A stretch of DNA of 64,000 bases from CAYRDC01 sp964422925. Its GTDB lineage: Bacteria > Bacteroidota > Bacteroidia > Chitinophagales > S012-47. Both the position numbers and the translations under genes were made by a program. The DNA lies in assembly GCA_964422925.1 (NCBI GenBank), contig CAYRDC010000009.1, positions 33,752-97,751 on the forward strand, given 5' to 3'. Under the pieces are notes generated by a model. It was not told the DNA's origin and ran no database searches. It was given only the letters and a program-made list of their open reading frames with translations. Below are positions 15,421 to 23,605 of this stretch, piece after piece (positions within the stretch are counted from its first letter, which is position 1; the number at the start of each line of letters is the position of its first letter).

Positions 15421-18400
15421 GACCTACCTCCCGCTTTTTTTACACGTCTTTCCTGCCACATACTGTACAATACCGGTACAACAAACATAGTAATGACCTG
15501 GATAAGCATTCCGCCAAAACTTGGAATAGCCATCGGCACCATGATATCGGATCCTTTTCCGGTAGAGGTAAGCACGGGTAGCAAAGCAATTACAGCTACG
15601 GCTGCTGTCATCATGGCGGGTCGCACTCTTTTTACGCCTGCATGCAGAATCGCCTGGCGAACGCCCTCCACGGTGCTGGGCTTTTCTTCTTCAAACATCT
15701 GTTTGATGTAAGTACCCATAATTACTCCGTCATCCGTGGCTATGCCAAATAAAGCAATGAATCCGACCCAGACAGCCACGCTCAGGTTAATAGTGTGCAT
15801 CTGGAATAAATCCCTCATCCCTTGTCCGGCAACATTGAAATTCATAAACCAGGGCTGCCCGTACAGCCAGATCATGATAAACCCACCGGCAAAGGCTACG
15901 AAAATACCAGTGAAAACCATACTGGTGGGCGGTAACTGGCCAAACTGGAAGTACAGGATAAGAAAAATGATCAGCAAAGAAATAGGAACCACAACAGCCA
16001 GGCGCTTAGTGGCCCGGATCTGGTCTTCATAATTGCCTGCAAACTTGAAGCTGACCCCCGGGGGCACTACAAATTCCCCACTGGCAATTTTCTCATCAAT
16101 CAACTTTTGGGCGTTTTCGACTACGTCAACCTCTGCGAATCCAGGCTTCTTGTCAAAAATCACATAGCTTGTAAGGAAAGTGTTTTCGCTTTTAATAATC
16201 TGCGGTCCACGTACATATTCTATATCTGCAAGTTCGGTCAGTGGTACCTGCGGCCCGGCCGGAGTGGGAATCAGGATATTTTTAACATCATCCGGGTTGT
16301 CGCGGAACTCACGGGCGTAGCGAACCCGCACCGGATAGCGTTCACGCCCTTCCACAGTTGTGGTCAGCCGGATGCCGCCCACCGCTACCGAAATGTAGTC
16401 CTGCATGTCCTTCACCGTCAACCCATACCTGGCCAGTTGAGGCCGTTTCAGGCGGATTTCCAAATAGGGTTTTCCAACCACCCGATCGGCAAAAACCGAA
16501 GCAGGTTCCACACCGGGCACTTCTTTCAGGATATTTTCCAGCTCATAGCCGGTTTTCTCAATGGTAGCCAAGTCGGGCCCGAACACTTTGATCCCGATGG
16601 GTGCCCTCATACCCGTGCTGATCATGATCAAACGGGTTTGAATCGGTTGCAAACGCGGAGCGGATGTCATGCCGGGTATTTTGGAAGCCTTTACGATGGC
16701 GTTCCAGATATCATCCGGAGATTTGATTTCCGGACGCCAGTTTCTGTAATATTTCCCGTGCTTGTCCGGAATTAAATTACCTAATGAGTCACGAACAAAA
16801 TTTCCGTCTTTATCTACTTTGAAACGGATACGGTGTCCGTCCTCATTAAGTTTATATTCAGGTTTGTAGTTAATGGTATTTTCAAACATTGAAATTGGGG
16901 CCGGGTCGAGTGCTGACCGTACCCGCCCCCATTTACCAACTACTGATTCCACCTCCGGTATTGCAGCAACAGCCTTGTCTACCATACGGATAACATCCAT
17001 ATTTTCCTCGACACCGCTGTGTGGCATAGTAGTGGGCATCAGCAGGAAACTACCCTCATCCAGGGCCGGCATAAATTCTTTGCCCACCCCGGGAAATAAA
17101 GCAGTCATCTTCTGCCAGGCTTTGGTTTCCCGTAAATCCCACCCGATACGGGCGGTTGTCTTCGGCACAAATCCGAAAACCGTGTCAAACCCTTGCCAGG
17201 CCAGTACCCCAAACAGGATGATTGCCAGTGGGAGAGATAAAAACTTCCATTTGTTTCTCAATGCCCATCCCAGCAATCTGGGATACCAATGCACAATGAG
17301 CATCAGGAAAGACAGGATGGTCATTACCATGCCCGCCACGAATATGAAATTCACCAGCAGGCTGTTGCTGGCGCCCAAAGGCAGCCATTCGCGCGTCAGG
17401 AAATATAAAACTGTTAACAAAATAATTATTGTAGTTACCAGCGACTGCCGCTTGCGCAGCTTCTCCGGCCACTTATGGTAAGAAATGTTCACCAGCGCCA
17501 GCAATACCAACGGTATGGCCAGGAAGGAGCCGTAAAACACCCCCACCCCGATGCCGAACACCAGCAGCATGGTGTTCCAAATCCGTTTGCTTCGCTTGGT
17601 GTCGAACTTGATGGATAGCAGTGTATGGGCGAAAGCCGGGATTACGATCAGCCCAATGATGAGCGAAGCAACCAGGGCAAAGGTTTTGGTGAAAGCCAAA
17701 GGCTTGAATAGCTTGCCTTCAGCGGCCTGCATGGCAAATACGGGGAGGAAACTTACAATGGTGGTCGACAGGGCAGTCATGATGGCCGAACCCACTTCCA
17801 CCGCGGCCCGGTAAATCACTTCCATCAATTCGCGGCCCCGCTTGCCTTTGTTCTCCGGCATCTCGACATGCCGAATGATATTTTCCGTAAATACGATCCC
17901 GACATCCACCATCACCCCGATGGCAATGGCAATTCCGGACAGCGCTACCACATTGGCATCCACCCCGAAATAACGCATGGCAATGAATGCCATCAGTACG
18001 GCTACGGGCAGCAGGCTGGATACCAGGATGGAAGCCCGCATATTCATCAGCAGCACAATCACCACGATAATGCTGATTAGGATTTCATGCGTGAGCGCGC
18101 TTTCCAGGGTCCCGAGCGTTTCCTTGATGAGCCCGGTGCGGTCGTAAAAAGGCACTATGGTTACTTTTGATACCGTACCGTCCGCCAGGGTTTTGCTGGG
18201 CAACCCGGGCTCGATTTCCTTGATCTTTTCCTTTACCCTTTCAATGGTTGCCAGCGGATTCGCACCGTAGCGCGCTACCACAACCGCTCCCACAGCTTCC
18301 GTGCCGCCCTTGTCGAGTCCGCCCCTGCGGGTGGCCGGGCCGAGTTTAACCTTCGCCACATCCTTAATACGGATGGGCACATTATCATGCACTGCCACAA

Positions 18401-19193
18401 CCGATTCTTCCAGGTCTTCCAGGCTTTTGATATATCCCAGCCCACGTACTAGGTATTCTGTACGGTTAAATTCAATGGTCTGTGCCCCGATATCCAGATT
18501 GCTTTTTTTCACGGCATCCATGATCTGAGCAATGCTGACATGATTGCTTTTCATGGCATTAGGGTCGATGTCTACCTGGTATTCCTGTACAAAACCGCCC
18601 ACCGGGGCCACTTCTGCGACTCCGTCCACAGCGGTCAGGGCATAACCCACATAAAAATCCTGTATAGACCGGAGTTCTTCCGGGTCCCAGCCGCCTGCCG
18701 GGTTCCCGTCCGGGTCGCGTCCTTCAAGGGTATACCAGAATACCTGTCCCAAAGCTGTGGCATCCGGGCCAAGAGAGGGCTGCACCCCCGGGGGCAAGGT
18801 GCCCTCCGGCAGGGAATTCAACTTTTCAAGAATCCGGGTTCGCGACCAGTAAAAATCAATGTCATCATTAAAAATGATGTATATGCTCGATAACCCAAAT
18901 ATTGAAGAACTACGGATGGTTTTAACGCCCGGAAGTCCTAATAGGGCTGTCGTCAAAGGATAGGTAATCTGGTCTTCCACATCCTGGGGGCTTCGCCCCA
19001 TCCACTCCGTATAGACGATCTGCTGGTTTTCCCCGATATCCGGGATGGCATCTACCGGCACGGGGTCGCGGGGGAACCAGTCACTCTTCCAGTTGAAAGG
19101 TGCCGTGGCTATTCCCCAGGCGACAAAGCCCATGAGTACCAGGGCGGTTACCAGCTTGTTTTCCAGAAAATAGCGAATGATTTTGTTTAACAT
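15417..19193 (-). CDS. cusA: CusA/CzcA-family heavy-metal RND efflux pump
   Basis: At 1258 residues this inner-membrane pump is about 200 longer than E. coli CusA. The family features are present: YTEWMGRSPQDVEDQITYPL near the N-terminus, the TM4 proton-relay region GVMVDVGIVFTENI with its acidic residues, and the second-half segments TDDGVIMGTYIKQMF and VKRVRPAMMTA. The extra length is mainly an added hydrophobic block between the two RND halves (starting FDTKRSKRIWNTMLL, with several predicted helices) and a charged periplasmic insert (YKLNEDGHRIRFKVDKDG...). MISTGMRAPIGIKVFG matches the copper-path methionine area. It heads the likely operon, and its stop overlaps the cusC start. Confidence 0.95.
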   Translation of the reverse strand: MLNKIIRYFLENKLVTALVLMGFVAWGIATAPFNWKSDWFPRDPVPVDAIPDIGENQQIVYTEWMGRSPQDVEDQITYPLTTALLGLPGVKTIRSSSIFGLSSIYIIFNDDIDFYWSRTRILEKLNSLPEGTLPPGVQPSLGPDATALGQVFWYTLEGRDPDGNPAGGWDPEELRSIQDFYVGYALTAVDGVAEVAPVGGFVQEYQVDIDPNAMKSNHVSIAQIMDAVKKSNLDIGAQTIEFNRTEYLVRGLGYIKSLEDLEESVVAVHDNVPIRIKDVAKVKLGPATRRGGLDKGGTEAVGAVVVARYGANPLATIERVKEKIKEIEPGLPSKTLADGTVSKVTIVPFYDRTGLIKETLGTLESALTHEILISIIVVIVLLMNMRASILVSSLLPVAVLMAFIAMRYFGVDANVVALSGIAIAIGVMVDVGIVFTENIIRHVEMPENKGKRGRELMEVIYRAAVEVGSAIMTALSTTIVSFLPVFAMQAAEGKLFKPLAFTKTFALVASLIIGLIVIPAFAHTLLSIKFDTKRSKRIWNTMLLVFGIGVGVFYGSFLAIPLVLLALVNISYHKWPEKLRKRQSLVTTIIILLTVLYFLTREWLPLGASNSLLVNFIFVAGMVMTILSFLMLIVHWYPRLLGWALRNKWKFLSLPLAIILFGVLAWQGFDTVFGFVPKTTARIGWDLRETKAWQKMTALFPGVGKEFMPALDEGSFLLMPTTMPHSGVEENMDVIRMVDKAVAAIPEVESVVGKWGRVRSALDPAPISMFENTINYKPEYKLNEDGHRIRFKVDKDGNFVRDSLGNLIPDKHGKYYRNWRPEIKSPDDIWNAIVKASKIPGMTSAPRLQPIQTRLIMISTGMRAPIGIKVFGPDLATIEKTGYELENILKEVPGVEPASVFADRVVGKPYLEIRLKRPQLARYGLTVKDMQDYISVAVGGIRLTTTVEGRERYPVRVRYAREFRDNPDDVKNILIPTPAGPQVPLTELADIEYVRGPQIIKSENTFLTSYVIFDKKPGFAEVDVVENAQKLIDEKIASGEFVVPPGVSFKFAGNYEDQIRATKRLAVVVPISLLIIFLILYFQFGQLPPTSMVFTGIFVAFAGGFIMIWLYGQPWFMNFNVAGQGMRDLFQMHTINLSVAVWVGFIALFGIATDDGVIMGTYIKQMFEEEKPSTVEGVRQAILHAGVKRVRPAMMTAAVAVIALLPVLTSTGKGSDIMVPMAIPSFGGMLIQVITMFVVPVLYSMWQERRVKKAGGRS

Positions 19194-19278
19194 AATCCTT
19201 ATTCACGTTGGTGATACAATGCAAAAAACACACACTTTCCGCCTTGCAGGAAAGGGCGTAAACCAAACGTGTTAAGGA

Positions 19279-19722
19279 TTATAAAAGAAATGCCTGGACA
19301 GACAATGTGATATCCACAGGGATTGGGGGTGGCAGGCCTCCGCTCAGCCAATTCGGTTCAGCCGGCAGGGACCTTGGCATAAACTGTGCCGGGGTGATTA
19401 CCGGTAAAATGAAAGCCAATAATTGGGCTTTCCACTCCGGTTGAGAAACCGGGTTGAAAGTATCTTTTACCTTGAGGTAGCTGAATTTTTCCTGGCAACA
19501 ACCACGGTGGTCTTTTTGACAGGGTTTATTGTCCGTGTTAGCACAATGATCCGATCCTTTTTCACAGGCCGGTTGTTCCGTTTCACAGCAGACATGCATC
19601 TTGGTGATGAGCCCCGTGCTGACTGTCCTATGCGTTTTGCCACAAATATGCTGGCTGAAAGGGACCCCAATAGTCGCTGTCAGAAAAATGAAGGCAAATA
19701 CTATGTACGTGATGCTCCTCAC
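19279..19722 (-). CDS. Cys-rich exported protein, HYC_CC_PP-like
   Basis: The 147-residue frame starts at a GTG (19722). The N-terminus is a signal or anchor (SITYIVFAFIFLTATIGVPFSQ) followed by HICGK, then clustered Cys (HVCCETEQPACEKGSDHC, PCQKDHRGCCQEKFSYL) and near the end GGLPPPIPVD. The order His-x-Cys, CC, then PP matches the small Bacteroidota HYC_CC_PP family, which often precedes copper efflux genes and has no proven function; many Cys suggest metal binding or sensing. It lies just upstream of cusA on the same strand and may lead its transcript. The start is uncertain because a strong promoter match sits only 6 nt upstream. Confidence 0.65.
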   Translation of the reverse strand: MRSITYIVFAFIFLTATIGVPFSQHICGKTHRTVSTGLITKMHVCCETEQPACEKGSDHCANTDNKPCQKDHRGCCQEKFSYLKVKDTFNPVSQPEWKAQLLAFILPVITPAQFMPRSLPAEPNWLSGGLPPPIPVDITLSVQAFLL

Positions 19723-20409
19723 CGTTGCAAAGCTATAAACTATTTTTCAAAACCAAAACCTTTATTTATACCTAATGGTTTCTTCCCCACTACGAAAAGT
19801 GCCAAAAAATGTTAAATTTACTACCTTCCCAGAAAATAGATGAGGAAAAAATGATTTCCCCCTCGGTTTATTTAAGCCCCATTGTATGGCATTGAGAAAT
19901 AGGGATCGCCCAAATAAGAACTTTTGAAAAACCTCGGCTAATAAACCTTGACAGCCCTTTGCATAGCTATGACTTGCTATTATAATTTCTAAATTTTATT
20001 TCCGGAAGCGATAAAAACACCGCCATCACTGAATGAATGATCTACTTTAAAGTTATCTACTCTTGTTTTTAAAAATTGCCTGGTTGGCCTTGAAATGTCT
20101 GCCTTACCAACCAGGTTCATAAACTTGCCTCAAAGAGTGATCTTTTCCATATGCCAATCCATAATTATAATTTTTCCATTTGGCCTGGTTACTTCTTATT
20201 TAATACATTTTCCCATTCCCGAATCGTGGACAACCCTCAAGCATAAATTGTTGCCGAAATCCAATCGTATATTTTAGAAAATCTGTTGTAGTAATCCGAC
20301 ACTTTTCTTAACCTATTATCTGCTATTAGGTGCATATTATAAACAGGTCATTTTTCTTTGCCTCACTTTTTTCAAAGCTCCCGATTGAGTACGTGCAGGC
20401 AAAAGCATT
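19723..20409. other. 687-nt stretch without a convincing gene
   Basis: This AT-rich gap separates the copper region from the START-like lipoprotein gene. At its left edge are the promoter boxes for the Cys-rich gene. A 60-codon plus-strand frame at 20095-20277 has no family signal, start site or neighbours to support it. No tRNA, repeat or terminator stands out. Confidence 0.6.
19728..19757 (-). promoter_or_regulatory. Bacteroidota-type promoter of the Cys-rich/cus region
   Basis: The minus strand carries TTTG (19754-19757), an 18-nt spacer and TAGCTTTG (19728-19735), a full match to the -33/-7 consensus TTTG-N19-TAnnTTTG within one base of spacing. Transcription would begin around 19722-19724, almost at the GTG start of the Cys-rich gene, implying a very short or absent leader. 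It could drive that gene and read on into cusA. Confidence 0.6.
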
Positions 20410-21036
20410 TTATTTACCTTCAGAATCACGGGCTTTTTCAATTTCACTTTTCAACCTCAAATGAGCATTCAGGACAATGTTTATTATGGTTTTTCTTGCT
20501 ATCAGGAAATTGATGATCCCGTTCAAAAAACCATAATTCAAGGTATAGTGAATCCGTTCAACCGATAATGTTTTTCCATCTCGCGCTATAAAATAGTGCT
20601 CATACAAAAGTTTTTTGAAAATTTTATCCTTTCCTATTAGCTCACCGGAGTAAAATTGGTTCTTGCTGAATCCAATGATTTTGTATGGAATCCATTCCGC
20701 CTTCTTATTTCTCTTGTCCAATACATAATAAACCAATCCATCCCTCAGCATTCCGTTTTCCCCTTCTGCTTTGAATTCGTATTTTGGGAAAAACTTTGTA
20801 TGGTTATAGATATTTTCAACGTACCTGAAAACATTTTCAGGCTCTTCATCTATCAGGACGGAAATTTCAATACAGTATTGATATCCTTTTTTGGGTTCAC
20901 AGTCAGACACCTGATTTATCCCTGCCATTCCCTGCAAACAGCTGCTAAACAGGAGCATTGAGAGACAAGGGGTCATTATATTGGCCAGTCTCACCTGGTT
21001 TTTTTGATTTTTCTCGGGTTTATAATCCGGAAACAT
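20410..21036 (-). CDS. START/SRPBCC-like probable lipoprotein
   Basis: The 208-residue frame has a hydrophobic lead with a lipobox-like LLFSSC at about 28-33, preceded by an unusually long basic N-terminus; an internal start, for example the Met at residue 21, may be the true one. The rest resembles an SRPBCC/polyketide-cyclase fold: IEISVLIDEEPENVFRYVENI (first strand and helix), then YEFKAEG and a long C-terminal helix (NFLIARKTIINIVLNAHLRL). Such domains bind hydrophobic ligands. It is isolated between gene-free stretches in AT-rich DNA. No specific function can be given. Confidence 0.5.
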   Translation of the reverse strand: MFPDYKPEKNQKNQVRLANIMTPCLSMLLFSSCLQGMAGINQVSDCEPKKGYQYCIEISVLIDEEPENVFRYVENIYNHTKFFPKYEFKAEGENGMLRDGLVYYVLDKRNKKAEWIPYKIIGFSKNQFYSGELIGKDKIFKKLLYEHYFIARDGKTLSVERIHYTLNYGFLNGIINFLIARKTIINIVLNAHLRLKSEIEKARDSEGK

Positions 21037-21145
21037 GGAATTTTTCGTTTGGCTTTACCAGCTGCAAGCAAAGCTCAAGTTTAATTAACCGACTAAAATT
21101 AAATGAAAGGAATGATATTCTGGCTCGGTACAACAGTGCCATATA

Positions 21146-21178
21146 AAGCCCCCGGTCCTGGTGAGGGGCCGGGGGCTG
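21146..21178 (-). terminator. Terminator after the 182-residue unknown gene
   Basis: A GC-rich stem (AGCCCCCGG at 21147-21155 with CCGGGGGCT at 21169-21177) lies about 25 nt past the stop at 21203. The T run on the minus side is weak (TTTATATGG). Confidence 0.6.
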
Positions 21179-21202
21179 GTTATTCCGCGTTTTGTCTGGC
21201 TG

Positions 21203-21751
21203 TTAATTGAGTGAATACCCGGTTTTCCGGAATGCCGTCAGCAGTTGATCAAACGCTTCCGGGGAAAAACCCTCTTCCATCAACTTCATGACAAGCACAG
21301 AGGTGAGCATGCGGTCCCAATGCTCCTGGCTGCGCCAGGAACCCGCGTTGCTTTTCGGCTTGGGCATCACGAATTCCGGGTTTGCTGGCTGCGGGGCCTG
21401 CTCCCGGTCCCCGTAATCAAGGTATTTTCTTTTTAATTCCCCGAGGTTCAGGTTTTGCAGATCCCTGAAGTTTTCCCGGATGGCTTTGGCCAGTATTACT
21501 TCATCCAGCACTACATCTTCAAAGGCGAGCAGCGCCCGGACAATGCCGACAGCCATTGCGTAACTCAGGTTAAAGGTCAGCTCCTTGATTCGCCCATTTC
21601 GTTCTTCCTTGTAAACGAAACCTTTCATTTCAGCCTGCTCAGGTGGCACCAGGGTACGGAGAGTCACCATATAGCCTATGTCGTGTTTCGATACCGTCAG
21701 GCATTTGTTGCTGGTTTTCATTTCAATGAATTCAAGTTTTTTCGTCATCAT
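21203..21751 (-). CDS. Conserved-looking protein of unknown function
   Basis: The 182 residues show no signal peptide or membrane helix and no family I recognise. The N-terminal half is beta-rich (LEFIEMKTSNKCLTV, YMVTLRTLVPPEQAEMKGFV), the middle is helical (YAMAVGIVRALLAFEDVVLD) and there is a Pro-rich linker (QAPQPANPEFVMPKPKS). The C-terminus is helical with WRSQEHWDRMLTSVLVMKLM. It may start at the second Met. It follows the RR-signal protein gene by 33 nt and is followed by a terminator, so the two form a pair. Its GC content is closer to the core genome than that of the next gene downstream. Confidence 0.6.
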   Translation of the reverse strand: MMTKKLEFIEMKTSNKCLTVSKHDIGYMVTLRTLVPPEQAEMKGFVYKEERNGRIKELTFNLSYAMAVGIVRALLAFEDVVLDEVILAKAIRENFRDLQNLNLGELKRKYLDYGDREQAPQPANPEFVMPKPKSNAGSWRSQEHWDRMLTSVLVMKLMEEGFSPEAFDQLLTAFRKTGYSLN

Positions 21752-21784
21752 GACATAATTTTTTTAATCGTGGAAACGGAAAGG

Positions 21785-22471
21785 TTAATTGATTTCTCCG
21801 AGTTCAATCTTTACATTGAAATTCAGGCGGTTCATTTCCTCCTGATGTGCGCTTACTGACTTCATGTCTTTGATAGTAGACCGATGGAAGGAGTAAGTGT
21901 TGTTCCATCCTCCGGGAAGCATGATATGCCCATATTCCAAAGAGCCGAAAATTTTGTTTTTGCTGACCTCTTTCAGCGGTTCATATTTCCGGGCAAATTC
22001 TGCAATAATATTATCAGCTTCAGTTTCAGGATGTTCGTGCTCAAAATAAGCCGATTCAATATAAGGCAAGAATATTTCTACTATATCCTCGTTAAGCGGA
22101 TCCGATAACTTAATTGAAGAAAAGTCATCGTCCGGACGACATTCCTTCAATTCATTTTTGATATAATTCAGGTCGTAAAGTGGCCTGCTGTAATATTTGT
22201 TCATCTCTTTAATCAGTTTGCCAATTGTATCTATGTTGTCATCCAAATAGTAGGGATCGGTCCACATAAAATCACCTTTTACCGTAGAAAAGTACAGGTC
22301 ACCATTAGGTTCCTTGTTCAAATAAAGCGTTACATCGTACTTTTTTGGGCCGTTCAACAGCGGTTCACCGGTTTTGGCAATGTAGTTCATCACCTTGTCG
22401 ACCAGGTAAGGGCTGAGAATGGTTCCGGCTGCGTAGGTACCGGACTGGAGAAGAAAAATTCTGCGCTTCAT
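21785..22471 (-). CDS. Exported protein of unknown function with RR-type signal
   Basis: The ATG at 22471 gives 228 residues; the frame is open to 22606 but the extension crosses two inverted repeats and has no start context. The N-terminus MKRRIFLLQSGTYAAGTILSP has a twin-arginine-like RRxFL followed by a short hydrophobic stretch, so Tat export is possible. The remainder is acidic and Tyr-rich (WTDPYYLDDNIDTIGKLIKEM, IESAYFEHEHPETEADNI) with no recognised family. It starts one base after a 12-bp inverted repeat and is followed by the 182-residue gene. Function is unknown. Confidence 0.55.
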   Translation of the reverse strand: MKRRIFLLQSGTYAAGTILSPYLVDKVMNYIAKTGEPLLNGPKKYDVTLYLNKEPNGDLYFSTVKGDFMWTDPYYLDDNIDTIGKLIKEMNKYYSRPLYDLNYIKNELKECRPDDDFSSIKLSDPLNEDIVEIFLPYIESAYFEHEHPETEADNIIAEFARKYEPLKEVSKNKIFGSLEYGHIMLPGGWNNTYSFHRSTIKDMKSVSAHQEEMNRLNFNVKIELGEIN

Positions 22472-22472
22472 A

Positions 22473-22507
22473 ATGCAACAATTTTTAGGGTGAACAAATT
22501 GTTGCAT
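22473..22507. repeat. 12-bp perfect inverted repeat at a start codon
   Basis: ATGCAACAATTT (22473-22484) and AAATTGTTGCAT (22496-22507) are exact reverse complements, 11 nt apart. The minus-strand ATG of the RR-signal gene (22469-22471) follows directly. In RNA this hairpin would occupy the ribosome-binding region; in DNA it could be a dimeric operator. Confidence 0.75.
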
Positions 22508-22636
22508 CAAGAGGACAAAACATGGAGGAGGGATCCCTGTTGTTTTTGAGCGGGCCGCTCCGCATCGTTTGGTCCACCGTGCCCCGGGATCGGGATCGGT
22601 TGGCATTCCGTATTTCTACGGAAACTCTTGATGCAA
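22502..22636. repeat. 12-bp inverted pair flanking 111 nt
   Basis: TTGCATCAAGAG (22502-22513) recurs as its exact reverse complement CTCTTGATGCAA (22625-22636). The left arm overlaps the smaller inverted repeat at 22473-22507, so TTGCAT occurs three times in total. The GC-rich interior (22514-22624) has no gene of its own. Confidence 0.65.
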
Positions 22637-22901
22637 TCTCTCAATTAATAACACTGCTATTATACGAAAAAAATCCGAAAAAGTCGAAAAATTAATATAT
22701 TTTTTTCAGCATAATTCATATGCTATAGAGGCAAAACGGGTTGCTGAAAAAAGTTTTTTTGAAGGCCGGATGGAAGGTGTTTTTTCCGGGGTTTCCGGGC
22801 CCGAAAACAAGGCTGCGGAGCAGCCGGGAACGGCTGATTTTTGAGGAAAGGAAAGCCTTGCTCTTGCATATTCAAGCCAATAGCAAGACCTTTGCAGTTC
22901 C
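22637..22901. other. Gene-free stretch before tRNA-Arg
   Basis: It holds a TATAAT-like box on the minus strand (22659-22664) preceded 18 nt upstream by TTCGAC, which could serve the RR-signal gene, and A/T tracts (22665-22710). No coding frame is convincing. With the repeats this makes about 430 nt without a gene between 22472 and 22901. Confidence 0.5.
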
Positions 22902-22973
22902 GGCCCCGTAGTACAACGGATAGTACGTAGGTCTCCGGAACCTAAGATCCAGGTTCGATTCCTGGCGGGGTCA
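22902..22973 (+). tRNA. tRNA-Arg (anticodon CCG)
   Basis: A full cloverleaf can be drawn: acceptor GGCCCCG with CGGGGTC (one G-U), a short D arm with GTAC/GTAC, anticodon stem TAGGT/ACCTA around loop CTCCGGA (anticodon CCG, reads CGG), and T arm CCAGG-TTCGATT-CCTGG. Discriminator is A and CCA is not encoded. A terminator follows at once. Confidence 0.95.
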
Positions 22974-22982
22974 CTTTTTCAG

Positions 22983-23012
22983 GCTGCTGTTTTTAGAACG
23001 GCAGCTTTTTTT
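22983..23012 (+). terminator. Terminator of tRNA-Arg
   Basis: The stem GCTGCTG (22983-22989) pairs with CGGCAGC (22999-23005) with one G-U, and is followed by seven T (23006-23012). It starts 10 nt after the tRNA 3' end. Confidence 0.85.
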
Positions 23013-23108
23013 ATGTGCCGTTCCGGCATGGTACTGCATGGTCCATAGCCAGGAAGAAGGTGTTTGCAGGGTAGTCGTTTTGGACAGGCAAAGAGGAAGG
23101 AAAAGTAG

Positions 23109-23473
23109 TGGAGCTGGCGGGAATCGAACCCGCGTCCAGTCACAGCATGAATAAGCTTTCTACATGCTTAGCTGTTGCTTAATTGTCGGGCAACCTGCAG
23201 GTGCAACAGCTTACCCGGTTGGTTGCCTTATCCCCGTAAAATTCGCTATGAACCCGGGGAAAAGGTTCATAACTATCCCGGCTGGATGATGCTTCCGGTC
23301 CCGGTTGCCGGGAATCCCGGGGGAAGCAAAGGCGCCTGATTCCTTGAATCAGGCAGCCAGGGCGTAGTTATACTCGCCATGTAAAATCAGTAACTGCTGA
23401 GATTTACGAGCCAGCAATCCATGCTCGGCATGCTTACTTATCCCTGTCTGTGCTGTCAATGCCAGTCAGCCCC
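23109..23473 (-). ncRNA. ssrA: tmRNA (ssrA), tag GEYNYALAA
   Basis: The minus strand starts GGGGCTGA at 23473 and ends with a T arm and acceptor (GGTTCGATTCCCGCC, then AGCTCCA) at 23109, pairing GGGGCTG with CAGCTCC. The length of 365 nt is normal. The tag frame runs from GGC at 23376-23378 to TGA at 23349-23351 and encodes GEYNYALAA; the preceding Ala comes from the charged tmRNA. The ALAA end is the usual ClpXP degron. The 3' CCA is not encoded (CTA follows). The molecule rescues stalled ribosomes with SmpB. Its 3' end faces the tRNA-Arg terminator about 95 nt away. Confidence 0.96.
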
Positions 23474-23493
23474 ATTACGTCAAAGATCCGCTG

Positions 23494-23501
23494 CAAAATT
23501 A
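23494..23501 (-). promoter_or_regulatory. Possible -7 box upstream of tmRNA
   Basis: The minus strand reads TAATTTTG, an exact TAnnTTTG match, 20 nt upstream of the mature 5' end. If used it would give a precursor with a short leader removed by RNase P. No -33 TTTG was found. Confidence 0.4.
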
Positions 23502-23574
23502 CAATCTTCTTTGCTTTGTTGCCATGTTTTCATTGCGGTTTGCCCCGCAATCTTTATACCAGTGCGGCTTTTGT

Positions 23575-23582
23575 TAATTTTG
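23575..23582 (+). promoter_or_regulatory. -7 box of the saccharopine-dehydrogenase-like gene
   Basis: TAATTTTG matches TAnnTTTG exactly and lies 23 nt upstream of the ATG at 23606, giving a leader of under 20 nt. The -33 element is not obvious. Confidence 0.5.
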
Positions 23583-23605
23583 CCTGCCCCTGAAAAACGC
23601 ATTTT

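Noticed and set aside
20095..20277. Plus-strand 60-codon frame in the gene-free stretch
   Set aside because: AT-rich, with no conserved features or partners; likely chance.
19723..23100. Integrase, transposase or CRISPR array in the accessory stretch
   Set aside because: No recombinase motif and no regularly spaced repeats were seen; only the two inverted pairs described are supported.
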